64,000 nt of DNA from Streptomyces malaysiense (GTDB taxonomy: Bacteria; Actinomycetota; Actinomycetes; Streptomycetales; Streptomycetaceae). The translations under genes were made by a program, and so were the position numbers. Shown in pieces: positions 8,266 to 17,041 of this stretch. The notes under the pieces are model-generated. The model ran no database searches. It was not told the DNA's origin and was given only the letters and a program-made list of their open reading frames with translations. Every line of letters starts with the position of its first letter. The stretch's first letter is position 1. The stretch is from positions 1 to 64,000 of the forward strand of contig NZ_LBDA02000094.1 in assembly GCF_000980885.2 (NCBI RefSeq), in the 5' to 3' direction.

Positions 8266-8912
8266 CCGACGACAGTTCCCCCGGCACCCCCATCCGGCTG
8301 CTCCTCGCCGACGACCACCCCGTGGTCCGGGCCGGGCTGCGGGCCGTGCTGGAGACCGAGCCCGGCCTCGTCGTCGTGGCCGAGGCCGCCACCGCGGAGG
8401 AGGCCGTGGACCGTGCCGCCGGGGGCGACGTCGATGTGGTGCTGATGGACCTCCAGTTCGGCAAGGGCATGGGCGGCGCGGAGGCCACCGCGCGGATCAC
8501 CGCCAGGCCGGGGGCCCCGCGCGTGCTGGTCGTCACCACCTACGACTCCGACGCGGACACCCTGCCCGCCATCGAGGCCGGGGCCACCGGCTACCTCCTC
8601 AAGGACGCGCCGCCCGAGGACCTGGCCGCCGCCGTGCGCACCGCCGCGGCCGGCCGCACCACCCTCGCGCCCACGGTCGCCGAGCGGCTCATGAACCGGC
8701 TGCGCATGCCGGGCACCGCGCTGACCCGGCGCGAGACCGAGGTCCTCACGCTGGTCGCCGACGGCCTCTCCAACCAGGCCATCGGCCACCGCCTCCACCT
8801 CACCGAGGGAACCGTCAAGTCCCACCTCGCCCGCGTCTACACGAAGCTGGGCGTCGACTCCCGCACGGCGGCGGTCGCCGCGGCCACGGATCTCGGGCTC
8901 ATCCGGCGTTGA
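8262..8912 (+). CDS. LuxR/NarL-family response regulator
   Basis: A 216-aa response regulator. The receiver domain (residues about 8-125) has the acidic pair in LLADDHPVVRAG, phospho-acceptor Asp in VVLMDLQF, and Lys in GYLLKDAPPEDL. The C-terminal LuxR helix-turn-helix (about 150-210) reads LTRRETEVLTLVADGLSNQAIG...GTVKSHLARVYTKLGV. Translationally coupled to the preceding kinase. The most likely target is the divergent ABC exporter promoter in the 171 bases between 6802 and 6972. Confidence 0.92.
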   Translation: MTDDSSPGTPIRLLLADDHPVVRAGLRAVLETEPGLVVVAEAATAEEAVDRAAGGDVDVVLMDLQFGKGMGGAEATARITARPGAPRVLVVTTYDSDADTLPAIEAGATGYLLKDAPPEDLAAAVRTAAAGRTTLAPTVAERLMNRLRMPGTALTRRETEVLTLVADGLSNQAIGHRLHLTEGTVKSHLARVYTKLGVDSRTAAVAAATDLGLIRR

Positions 8913-9365
8913 CCTCGGCGTCGTCCGCCGTGCGCCGCGGACCGGGCGCGCGCCCCGACCGCGCTCGCCGGTCGCCGAGGCCGAGGAGGCGGGCCTGCCC
9001 GAGTCGCCGGCGCGGATCTCGGTGGACCCGCTGCGCGGCACCTCGTCCGGAAGGCCGTCGTCCTCTCCTGCTCTGCGCGCGCCGCAGCGCCGCGGCCGAG
9101 GCGACCCCCGACGCGGTCGACGTGCCGGACACCGAGCGGGCCCGCCGGATCGTCGCGGAGGAGTGGGCACGGCTGGGCGTGGCGGACGAGCCCGCTGCGA
9201 CCCGGCGAGTGACCTGGGGGCCGCCCCCGAACCCCCTCGAAACACTCCCGTACGTCACCCGATCGGTCCATGCCCCGGGCGCGTCCCCGCACGCGACCGC
9301 CACGCTGGAGACAGCCGGGAGCGCGATCCGACGCCCCGGGAGGCGAGCGTGGACGGGGCGGATCC
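8913..9365 (+). other. 453-base region without a supported gene; possible decayed coding remnant
   Basis: No intact gene is evident. Two short stretches in different plus-strand frames look more protein-like than the surroundings: one near 8960-9050 (ending ISVDPLRGTSSG) and one near 9105-9285 (VPDTERARRIVAEEWARLGV and following). They may be a frameshifted remnant, but I do not recognise a family, and no start signal supports either. Confidence 0.25.
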
Positions 9366-10934
9366 GTGACGGACGAGACAGTGGCCCAGAACGCGCACGA
9401 GGACGGCTCGCGGGCCTGCCTGGTCACCGGCGCCAGCGGGTACATCGGCGGCCGCCTCGTGCCGGAACTGCTGGACGCCGGGTACCGGGTGCGCTGCCTC
9501 GTCCGCACCCCGCACAAGCTGCGCGACCACCCGTGGGCCGGCCGGGTGGAGATCGTCCAGGGCGACGTCACGGACGCGGCGTCGGTGGCGCGGGCGATGA
9601 CCGGCATGGACGTGGCCTACTACCTGGTGCACGCGCTCGGCACGGGCCGCGATTTCGAGCGCACCGACCGGCAGGCGGCCCGGGTCTTCGGCGAGCAGGC
9701 CCGCCGGGCCGGCGTGCGGCGCCTGGTCTACCTCGGCGGGCTGACCCCGGCCGAAGTGCCCGAGCGCGAGCTGTCGCCGCATCTGCGTTCCCGGGCCGAG
9801 GTCGGCCACATCCTGCTCGCCTCCGGCGTGCCGACCGCCGTGCTGCGTGCCGCCGTCATCATCGGCTCCGGCTCCGCGAGCTTCGAGATGCTCCGCTACC
9901 TCACCGAACGGCTGCCGGTGATGGTCACCCCGCGCTGGGTGCACACCCGGATCCAGCCCATCGCCGTACGGGATGTGCTGCGTCTGCTGGTGGGCTGCGC
10001 GAAGCTGCCCCCGGACGTCAGCCGCGCCTTCGACGTCGGCGGCCCCGAGGTGCTCACCTACCTGGACATGATGCAGCGCTACGCCTCCGCCGCAGGGCTG
10101 CCCCGGCGGGTGATCCTGCGCGTGCCGGTGCTCACCCCGGGCCTGTCCAGCCACTGGGTCGGGCTGGTGACCCCGGTGCCGGCCGCCATCGCGCGCCCGC
10201 TGACGGAGTCGCTGCGGCACGAGGTCGTCTGCCACGAGAACGACATCGAGCGGTACGTGCCGAGCCCGCCCGGCCACCCCCTCGGCCTGGACCGGGCGCT
10301 CGCCCTGGCGCTCCAGCGGGTCCGCGAGGCCCAGGTCGTCACCCGCTGGTCCTCCGCCGCCGTGCCGGGCGCCCCGAGCGATCCGCTGCCCACCGACCCG
10401 GACTGGGCGGGCGGCAGCCTGTACACGGACGTGCGCGAACGCGAGGCGGACGTGCCGCCCGAGGCGCTGTGGCGGGTCGTGGAGGGCATCGGCGGCGAGA
10501 ACGGCTGGTACTCCTTCCCGCTGGCCTGGGCGGTGCGCGGCTGGCTCGACCGGCTCGTCGGCGGTGTGGGCCTGCGCCGGGGCCGTCGGGACGCGCGGCG
10601 GCTGCGGGTCGGCGACTCACTGGACTTCTGGCGGGTGGAGGAGATCGAACGCGGCCGGCTGCTGCGGCTGCGCGCCGAGATGAGGCTGCCGGGCCTGGCC
10701 TGGCTGGAGATGCGGGTGGACGACGACGGCGGCGACGTCCGGTACCGGCAGCGGGCGCTGTTCCATCCCCGCGGGCTGCTCGGCCACCTGTACTGGTGGA
10801 GCGTCTCGCCCTTCCACGCCGTCGTATTCGGCGGCATGGCCCGCAACATCGTGCGCGCCGCCGCCCGCGCCCAGGACGACGAAGGCCGCCACGACCGCGA
10901 CCCGGCCGCGACCGGGCACGGCGCCTCAGGATGA
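9366..10934 (+). CDS. NAD(P)-binding SDR-like protein with C-terminal DUF2867
   Basis: A 522-aa fusion protein. The N-terminal half is an extended/atypical short-chain dehydrogenase with the nucleotide-binding motif VTGASGYIGGRLVPEL and an AYYLVHALG segment at the position of the usual NAG motif. The C-terminal part (about residues 350-500) matches DUF2867, with WYSFPLAWAVRGWLDRLVGG and FGGMARNIV. This NmrA-like/DUF2867 fusion is common in actinobacteria, but its reaction is unknown. The GTG at 9366 (VTDETVAQ...) is preferred because the earlier in-frame ATG at 9270 adds only an Arg/Pro-rich stretch. It stands alone, 129 bases before the photolyase gene on the same strand. Confidence 0.8.
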   Translation: MTDETVAQNAHEDGSRACLVTGASGYIGGRLVPELLDAGYRVRCLVRTPHKLRDHPWAGRVEIVQGDVTDAASVARAMTGMDVAYYLVHALGTGRDFERTDRQAARVFGEQARRAGVRRLVYLGGLTPAEVPERELSPHLRSRAEVGHILLASGVPTAVLRAAVIIGSGSASFEMLRYLTERLPVMVTPRWVHTRIQPIAVRDVLRLLVGCAKLPPDVSRAFDVGGPEVLTYLDMMQRYASAAGLPRRVILRVPVLTPGLSSHWVGLVTPVPAAIARPLTESLRHEVVCHENDIERYVPSPPGHPLGLDRALALALQRVREAQVVTRWSSAAVPGAPSDPLPTDPDWAGGSLYTDVREREADVPPEALWRVVEGIGGENGWYSFPLAWAVRGWLDRLVGGVGLRRGRRDARRLRVGDSLDFWRVEEIERGRLLRLRAEMRLPGLAWLEMRVDDDGGDVRYRQRALFHPRGLLGHLYWWSVSPFHAVVFGGMARNIVRAAARAQDDEGRHDRDPAATGHGASG

Positions 10935-11063
10935 CCACCGCCACCCGGACCCGGACCCGACGCGGACCTTGACCCGGACCCGGGCCGACCCGGATCCGCG
11001 TCCGGGCCGCCGCGCCGCCGGAGGACCGCGACCGCCCCGGTCACCGCGAATAGGCTGACCGCC

Positions 11064-12440
11064 ATGTCCGTCTCGCTCGTCCTGTTCACCTCCGACCTGC
11101 GTCTGCACGACCATCCGCCGCTGCGGGCCGGGCTCGCCGCCGCCGACCAGGTCGTCCCGCTGTTCGTCCGGGACCGTGCCGTCGAGGCGGCCGGGTTCGC
11201 CACCCCGAACCGCACCGCGTTCCTCGCCGACTGCCTGGCCGACCTGGACGCGTCCCTGCGCGAGCGCGGCGGGCGGCTCGTGGTGCGCTCCGGCGACCTG
11301 GTGTCCCAGGTGTGCGGCACGGCGGCGGAGGCGGGCGCCGACGAGGTGCACCTGGCGGCCGCGCACAGCGCCTTCGCCACACGCCGGGAGGACCTGCTCC
11401 GGCGGGCGCTGGAGGCCGACGGGCGGCGGCTGTTCGTGCACGACGCGGTGACCGTGGCCGTGCCGCCCGGCGAGGTGACCCCGGTCGGCTCCGACCACTT
11501 CGCGGTCTTCACACCGTATTACCGCCGCTGGTCCCAGGTCGGGCTGCGCGCGCCCCTGGCCGCCCCGCGCCGGGTGCCCGTGCCGGACGGGGTGCAGGGC
11601 GAAGCGCTGCCCGCCCGCGAGGACGTCACCGGCGTCTCGCCCGCCCTGCCGGACGGGGGCGAGCGCGAGGGCCGCAAGCGGGTGAGCGCCTACTGGCGCA
11701 GGGGCCTGGACGCCTATGACGACACCCGCGACGATCTGGCCGCCGACGCCACCTCCCGGTTCTCCGCGCATCTGCACTTCGGCACCCTGTCCCCGGTGGA
11801 GCTGGTCCAGCGGGCCCGCCGGCACGGCGGTCCGGGCGCCGATTCGCTGGTCCGGCAGCTTGCCTGGCGCGACTTCCACCGCCAGGTGCTCGCCGCCCGC
11901 CCGGCGGTCGCCCGCGCCGACTACCGCACCAAGGGCGACCGCTGGCGCACGGGGCAGGCCGCGCGCGCCGACGCCGAGGCATGGCGGGAGGGCCGTACCG
12001 GATACCCGGTGATCGACGCGGCGATGCGGCAGCTGCGCCACGAGGGCTGGATGCACAACCGGGCCCGGCTGCTGACCGCGTCCTTCCTGGCCAAGACGCT
12101 CTACGTCGACTGGCGGACCGGCGCCGAGCACTTCCTGCACTGGCTGGTCGACGGCGACATCGCCAACAACCAGCTCAACTGGCAGTGGGTCGCCGGGACC
12201 GGGACGGACACCCGCCCCAACCGGGTCCTCAACCCCGTCGCCCAGGCCAGGCGGTACGACCCCGACGGCGGCTATGTGCGCCGCTGGGTACCCGAACTCG
12301 CGGACGTCGCCGACCGGTTCGTGCACGAGCCGTGGAAGCTGCCCGGCGCGGAGCGTGCCGCACTGGACTACCCCGACCCGGTGGTCGGGCTGTCCGAGGG
12401 CCTGGACCGGTTCCGCAAGGCCCGCGACCGGGGGAGATGA
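11064..12440 (+). CDS. phr: deoxyribodipyrimidine photolyase (class I CPD photolyase)
   Basis: A 458-aa DNA repair flavoprotein that uses blue light to split cyclobutane pyrimidine dimers. The N-terminal alpha/beta domain begins SLVLFTSDLRLHDHPPL, the site of antenna binding. The FAD-binding region shows LAWRDFHRQVL and the highly conserved RQLRHEGWMHNRARLLTAS followed by FLAKTLYVDW. The tail has NNQLNWQWVAGTGTD and NPVAQARRYDPDG, hallmark photolyase motifs that include the Trp electron path. Length is normal. Convergent with the following APC permease, 19 bases away. Confidence 0.93.
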   Translation: MSVSLVLFTSDLRLHDHPPLRAGLAAADQVVPLFVRDRAVEAAGFATPNRTAFLADCLADLDASLRERGGRLVVRSGDLVSQVCGTAAEAGADEVHLAAAHSAFATRREDLLRRALEADGRRLFVHDAVTVAVPPGEVTPVGSDHFAVFTPYYRRWSQVGLRAPLAAPRRVPVPDGVQGEALPAREDVTGVSPALPDGGEREGRKRVSAYWRRGLDAYDDTRDDLAADATSRFSAHLHFGTLSPVELVQRARRHGGPGADSLVRQLAWRDFHRQVLAARPAVARADYRTKGDRWRTGQAARADAEAWREGRTGYPVIDAAMRQLRHEGWMHNRARLLTASFLAKTLYVDWRTGAEHFLHWLVDGDIANNQLNWQWVAGTGTDTRPNRVLNPVAQARRYDPDGGYVRRWVPELADVADRFVHEPWKLPGAERAALDYPDPVVGLSEGLDRFRKARDRGR

Positions 12441-12459
12441 CCGGCCCAGCCCGGATGCG

Positions 12460-13887
12460 CTACGCGGAGCGCCGCTCGGCGGCCGGTTCGGCCGCCCGTT
12501 CCCGCCGTGCCGCCATCACGGCGTAGACGAGGACGCCGGCGAAGAGGAACAGCGCGCCCTGGTACACCGCCGCGTACCCGGCGCCCGCCATCAGCCAGAT
12601 CGAGAAGGCCGCGGCGGCCGAGGCGACCACCGCGTCCCGGACCAGCCGGCCCCGGTCCACCGAGCCGGCGCGGCCGGAGACGAGGTGGAAGAGCTGGGCG
12701 GCCGTGGCCAGCAGGTAGGGGACGGTCGCGGTGAAGGTGGTGACGAGGACCAGGACCTCGAAGACCCTGCCGGAGCCGGAGAGGTAGTTGTAGGCCGTGA
12801 GCAGGGAGGCCAGCACCACGGTGACGGCGACCCCGACCGTCGGCACGCCCCGGCGGCGCCGGGTGAAGGCGGCCGGGAAGAGTCCGTCGCGCGCGGCGGC
12901 GTACGGGGTCTGGGCGCTGAGCAGGGTCCAGCCGTTCAGGCAGCCGATCATCGACACCAGCGCGGCGAGCGCCACCGCCCAGCCGCCCCAGCTGCCGCCG
13001 AACATCGCGTTCACGGCGTCCGAGAAGGGCGCGGTGGAGTCGACCAGGCGGTGGTGCGGGACCGTACCGAACACGGACAGCGTGCCCAGCAGATACACCA
13101 GCGCCGCGCCCGCGGTGCCGATCACGGTGGCCCGGCCCACGTTGCGCCGGGCGTTCCTGACCTCACCGGCGCTGACCGCGGCGGACTCCACGCCGAGGTA
13201 GGAGAAGAGCAGCAGCGCGGCGGAGGCGGAGACCGCGCCGATCGCGCCGTGGCCGCTGGAGTTGAACGGGCCGAGCCGGGAGGGGTCGAAGAAGAACAGC
13301 CCGCCGATCGCCACGAGCAGCAGCGGCACGAACTTCAGCACCGTGGAGACCAGTTGCACGGCGCCCACGTACCGGGTGCCGGCGAAGTTGGCGAGCGCGG
13401 GCAGCCACTGGATCACCAGCGCGGCCAGGCACGCGGTCCAGCGGTGTCCGCTCACCGGGATCAGCACGTCCAGATAGCCGACGGCGGCCACGGCGAGCGC
13501 GGCGTTCGACACCCAGGTGGTGATCCAGTACGACCAGGCCGCGAGGAAGCCCGCGAAGTCGCCGAACGCCCCGCGGGCGTAGACGTACGGGCCGCCGGTG
13601 CGGGGATCGCGCGCGGCGAGCCTGCCGAAGGTCAGCGCGAGGGCGATGGCGCCGACGGTCAGCACGCCGAAGGCGACCAGGCTGACCGTGCCGTAGGGGG
13701 CGATGGAGGCGGGCAGCAGGAAGATGCCGCCGCCGATGATGTTGCCCATCACCAGGGCGGTGGCCACGGGCAGACCGAACCGGCGCGCGTGCCGGCTGCC
13801 GTTCGGGCCCTGGGGGTCCCCGACGGGCGCCGCGAGGCTCTCCGAGGGGGCCGGAGCCGGCGGGGGAGCGGTTCCGGTGACGTGCAT
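12460..13887 (-). CDS. APC-family amino acid permease/antiporter
   Basis: A 475-aa integral membrane protein with about 12 hydrophobic segments. The first segment carries the APC signature VMGNIIGGGIFLLPASIAPYG. Overall it resembles the basic amino acid/polyamine antiporter branch (ArcD/AdiC-like), but the substrate is not deducible. The ATG at 13887 has a GAGAGGCG-like ribosome site about 10 bases upstream; an in-frame ATG at 13905 is possible. Divergent from the NCS1 permease gene; the 290 bases between them must hold both promoters. Confidence 0.82.
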   Translation of the reverse strand: MHVTGTAPPPAPAPSESLAAPVGDPQGPNGSRHARRFGLPVATALVMGNIIGGGIFLLPASIAPYGTVSLVAFGVLTVGAIALALTFGRLAARDPRTGGPYVYARGAFGDFAGFLAAWSYWITTWVSNAALAVAAVGYLDVLIPVSGHRWTACLAALVIQWLPALANFAGTRYVGAVQLVSTVLKFVPLLLVAIGGLFFFDPSRLGPFNSSGHGAIGAVSASAALLLFSYLGVESAAVSAGEVRNARRNVGRATVIGTAGAALVYLLGTLSVFGTVPHHRLVDSTAPFSDAVNAMFGGSWGGWAVALAALVSMIGCLNGWTLLSAQTPYAAARDGLFPAAFTRRRRGVPTVGVAVTVVLASLLTAYNYLSGSGRVFEVLVLVTTFTATVPYLLATAAQLFHLVSGRAGSVDRGRLVRDAVVASAAAAFSIWLMAGAGYAAVYQGALFLFAGVLVYAVMAARRERAAEPAAERRSA

Positions 13888-14177
13888 GGGTGGTGCGCCT
13901 CTCATCAAGCCGACGTCCCGGGATCGCCGGGACCCAGTCATGGTCGGTGACGCCCCTACCGGTGGCAAAATCGCCGTTTCTTGTCTCGTCCGGGCATTCC
14001 GTACACGTAAAAACTGAGCCGGAGGGCCTCTCGGGCCGTGATATCTCCGGTAGCCGCCCGCCCCGCCGGGATCGCCCCACCGCGATCGCCCCGGGGTGCC
14101 GTCGTCCGCGGTCTCGTCACCGGGCCCGCGCCGGGGCACCATGTGATCCGAGTGACGAGGCGGGCTCGGGAGGCGGC

Positions 14178-15629
14178 ATGAGCGTGTCGGAGCAGGGCAG
14201 GGTGTCCGGGATCGAGGTCCGGTCCATCGACTACGTCCCGCTGAACGAGCGGCACGGCAAACTGTGGCACCTGGGGCCCCTGTGGTTCATGTCCAACGCC
14301 CAGATCGCCACCCTGGCCGTGGGGCTGATCAGCATCACCGGCGGCGGCAACCTCGTCTGGTCGCTGCTGGCCATCGTCGCGGGCACCGTCCTCGGCACCT
14401 TCTTCATGGCCTTCCACTCCGCCCAGGGACCCCAGCTGGGCCTGCCGCAGATGATCCAGTCGCGGCCGCAGTTCGGCTATGTCGGCGCGCTCCTGGTGTG
14501 GCTGTTCGCCTACGTGCAGTACGCCGGGTTCAACGTCTTCAACAGCATCCTCGCCGCCGACGCCCTGCACGCCACGCTGCACGGCGGGGTGAAGCCCTGG
14601 GTCCTCGCGGTCACCGTGGTCGCGCTCGTCATCGCCCTGGTGGGCTACGACGTCATCCACAAGGCGGAACGGATCCTGACCTACGTCTTCCTGGTCGTCT
14701 TCGGGATCTTCACCGTCGGTGTGCTGCTCACCCTGCACTACCCGGCCGGCTCCTTCGACCTCGGCGCCTTCGAGTGGACGCCGTTCCTCGCCCAGTTCGG
14801 CGTGGTCGCCGGCTATCAGATCAGCTGGGCCATCTACGTCTCGGACTACTCCCGCTACCTGCCGCCGGACGTGACCGTCCGCAGGACCTTCTACTGGACC
14901 TACTTCGGCTCCGCGCTCGGCGGTATCTGGATGATGGTCCTCGGCACCCTGCTCGCGGCCTGGGCGGGCGCCCGCTTCGAGACGATCACCTCGATCGACG
15001 CCGCCGGTGACAAGGTCTTCGACGGCTTCGGCGCGATCGTGCTGCTCTTCGCCGCCCTCGGCCTCGTCTCCGTCACCGCGCTCAACATGTACGGCGGTTC
15101 ACTGACCCTCATCAGCGCCATCGACTCGGTACGACGGGTGCGGCCGACGCTGTCCGTACGCCTGCTCACCCTCGCCCTCACCGCGGCCCTCTCCGTGATC
15201 GGCGCGCTCGCCGCCACCGCGCACTTCCTCGCCGACTTCAACGACTTCCTGCTGCTGGTCCTCTACCTGTTCATCCCGTGGACCGCGGTCAACCTGATGG
15301 ACTACTACGTGGTGCGCCGGGGCCACTACGCGGTCGCCGAGATCTTCAACCCCCGCGGCATCTACGGCCGTTGGGGCTGGCACGGGATCATCTCCTATCT
15401 GGTCGGTTTCGCGGTCATGGTCCCGTTCTTCTCCGTCGGCACCCTGTACGTGGGCCCCGCCGCGAAGGCGCTCGGCGGAGCGGACATCTCCCTGTTCATC
15501 GGCCTGCCCGTCTCCGCCCTGCTGTACTGGTGGCTGACCCGCTCCCTCGACGTCGAGGCGGAGGAACGGCTGGCGCGTGCGGAGGCGGAGGAGCTGGAAC
15601 GCGCCGCGTCCGAGCACCGGGAGCCCTGA
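14178..15629 (+). CDS. NCS1-family nucleobase/cytosine permease
   Basis: A 483-aa permease of the purine/cytosine NCS1 family with about 12 transmembrane segments. Characteristic motifs are HLGPLWFMSNAQIATLAVG in the first segment, QFGYVGALLVWLFAYVQYAGFN, and SWAIYVSDYSRYLP in the middle. The family imports cytosine, purines, hydantoins or related compounds with H+ or Na+. Start ATG 14178 follows a GGGAGGCGG site. No catabolic enzyme gene lies beside it, so the substrate is open. A strong hairpin follows the stop. Confidence 0.85.
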   Translation: MSVSEQGRVSGIEVRSIDYVPLNERHGKLWHLGPLWFMSNAQIATLAVGLISITGGGNLVWSLLAIVAGTVLGTFFMAFHSAQGPQLGLPQMIQSRPQFGYVGALLVWLFAYVQYAGFNVFNSILAADALHATLHGGVKPWVLAVTVVALVIALVGYDVIHKAERILTYVFLVVFGIFTVGVLLTLHYPAGSFDLGAFEWTPFLAQFGVVAGYQISWAIYVSDYSRYLPPDVTVRRTFYWTYFGSALGGIWMMVLGTLLAAWAGARFETITSIDAAGDKVFDGFGAIVLLFAALGLVSVTALNMYGGSLTLISAIDSVRRVRPTLSVRLLTLALTAALSVIGALAATAHFLADFNDFLLLVLYLFIPWTAVNLMDYYVVRRGHYAVAEIFNPRGIYGRWGWHGIISYLVGFAVMVPFFSVGTLYVGPAAKALGGADISLFIGLPVSALLYWWLTRSLDVEAEERLARAEAEELERAASEHREP

Positions 15630-15779
15630 GCGGCGGGGCCGCTCGTCCCGCAGCCGGGTCAGCGGCGCCACCGCGCCCAGGCCGGCCACGAGAACGCGTC
15701 CCCCCGCGACCGTCTCGGCCGCCCCCCGGTCGCCGCTTTTGGCCGAGCGGGCCTCGTGGACACCGGCAGGGCACCGGCG

Positions 15780-15822
15780 CGGGCGCGCACGTCACCTCCC
15801 CCGTGGGTGACGTACGCGCCCG
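15780..15822. terminator. long bidirectional hairpin terminator
   Basis: The arms 15780-15796 and 15806-15822 pair over 17 positions with one mismatch around a nine-base loop; the inner arms are acgtcacc / ggtgacgt and the outer arms cgggcgcg / cgcgcccg. It sits between the convergent NCS1 permease and zinc protease genes and can serve both. There is no T-run, as is usual in Streptomyces. Confidence 0.65.
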
Positions 15823-15864
15823 CTCCCCCGGTGCCGGACCGTGGGCCGTGCCGCCCGCGTGTGC

Positions 15865-16947
15865 TCACCAGCACATCACCGCCGTCTGCCCCGACCCCCA
15901 GACGGAGTAGAGGCGGACGCGGACGAAGTAGCGGCGGCCCCGGACGAGCCGTACCCGCAGCCGGGCGTTGTCCGGGGTGCCGCCGTCGTCGTGGCCGGCG
16001 AGGAATCGCGGCTCCCCGTCCCGCTCCTCGAAGACCACGAGCACGGTGTCGGCGTCGCCGAAGGTCCCCACGGTGTAGTCGCGGGTCCCCGTCGGCTCGA
16101 CGACGAAGTCCGCCTGCTCGCCCGGCCCCAGGCCCAGCGGTGCCGAACGGAACGGCACCAGCGGGTCGGGTCCGGACGTGGTACCCGGGTACCAGCGCAG
16201 GACGAACTCCCGGTCCCGGTCCGAGGGCCGGCCGGCCGGACGCAGCCCCCCTCGGTACTGCTCCGGCTCCAGCACGAGCCCCGGACCGAACGGCAGGGCC
16301 ATCACCGAGCACGGGTCCCACACCGCGCCCCTGGACTCCCCGGCGTCCAGCGCCCGCAGGACGTTGGTGTACGCCGTCTCCCGGCTCCAGTGGTTCGGCG
16401 GGCCCGCCAACTCCGCGTAGACGGCCTCGTCGTCCCAGTGCAGCCCGGCGCAGGGGTTCTGGTGCTCGTGCACCAGTCCCAGCGCGTGCCCGATCTCGTG
16501 CAGGACGGTGCCGCGCTCCCCCCGCGCGGTCACGTCCCAGCCGAGATTCATGGTGCGCTCGCCCCGGCCGACGGCGAGGGCCTCGCGGCCCACCGCCGAC
16601 CAGGACCCCCCGCCGGCCTGGAACCCGATCCGCAGCTCGGCCTCCCCCCGGTCGCCGACCTCCGCGAAGGCGACCCCGATGCCGAGCGCCTCCCACTGCG
16701 CGAAGCACTCGCGGACCACGTCCAGCTGCTCCTTGCCGCCCGCCCACGCCACCCGGCGCAGCTCCCCGCTCCCGGGGACCTGGATCACCGAGGCGTCGTG
16801 GCCTGCGTCGAGGAAGCAGTAGTGCAGGACCGTGCCGTTGACCCACATGCGCCGTCCGGCGAGCAGCGCGGCCTGCCGCTCGGCGGTCAGCCCCGGTCCG
16901 AAGGACGGGGCCGGCTGCCGCGACAGCGAGCACAGGCGTCGGGTCAT
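15865..16947 (-). CDS. astacin-like zinc metalloprotease (M12A), cytosolic
   Basis: A 360-aa metalloprotease. The zinc site HEIGHALGLVHEHQNP matches the astacin pattern HExxHxxGxxHE, with the Met-turn in PCSVMALPFG about 60 residues later. The C-terminal 90 residues form a separate beta-rich region ending in a PPC-like WGSGQTAVMCW stretch. There is no signal peptide or membrane segment, so unlike most astacins it should stay in the cytoplasm or leave by a non-classical route. The gene is divergent from a LuxR-type regulator, with 94 bases between starts, suggesting joint or mutual control. Substrate unknown. Confidence 0.8.
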   Translation of the reverse strand: MTRRLCSLSRQPAPSFGPGLTAERQAALLAGRRMWVNGTVLHYCFLDAGHDASVIQVPGSGELRRVAWAGGKEQLDVVRECFAQWEALGIGVAFAEVGDRGEAELRIGFQAGGGSWSAVGREALAVGRGERTMNLGWDVTARGERGTVLHEIGHALGLVHEHQNPCAGLHWDDEAVYAELAGPPNHWSRETAYTNVLRALDAGESRGAVWDPCSVMALPFGPGLVLEPEQYRGGLRPAGRPSDRDREFVLRWYPGTTSGPDPLVPFRSAPLGLGPGEQADFVVEPTGTRDYTVGTFGDADTVLVVFEERDGEPRFLAGHDDGGTPDNARLRVRLVRGRRYFVRVRLYSVWGSGQTAVMCW

Positions 16948-17041
16948 GCCGTCAGCGTGCCCGCCCCCGGCCGCGGGCGCCTGAGTCGGGGGCTACTCAA
17001 GTCGCCCTGTATCAAACCCGAGTACGCGCGCTCTGGTTGGT

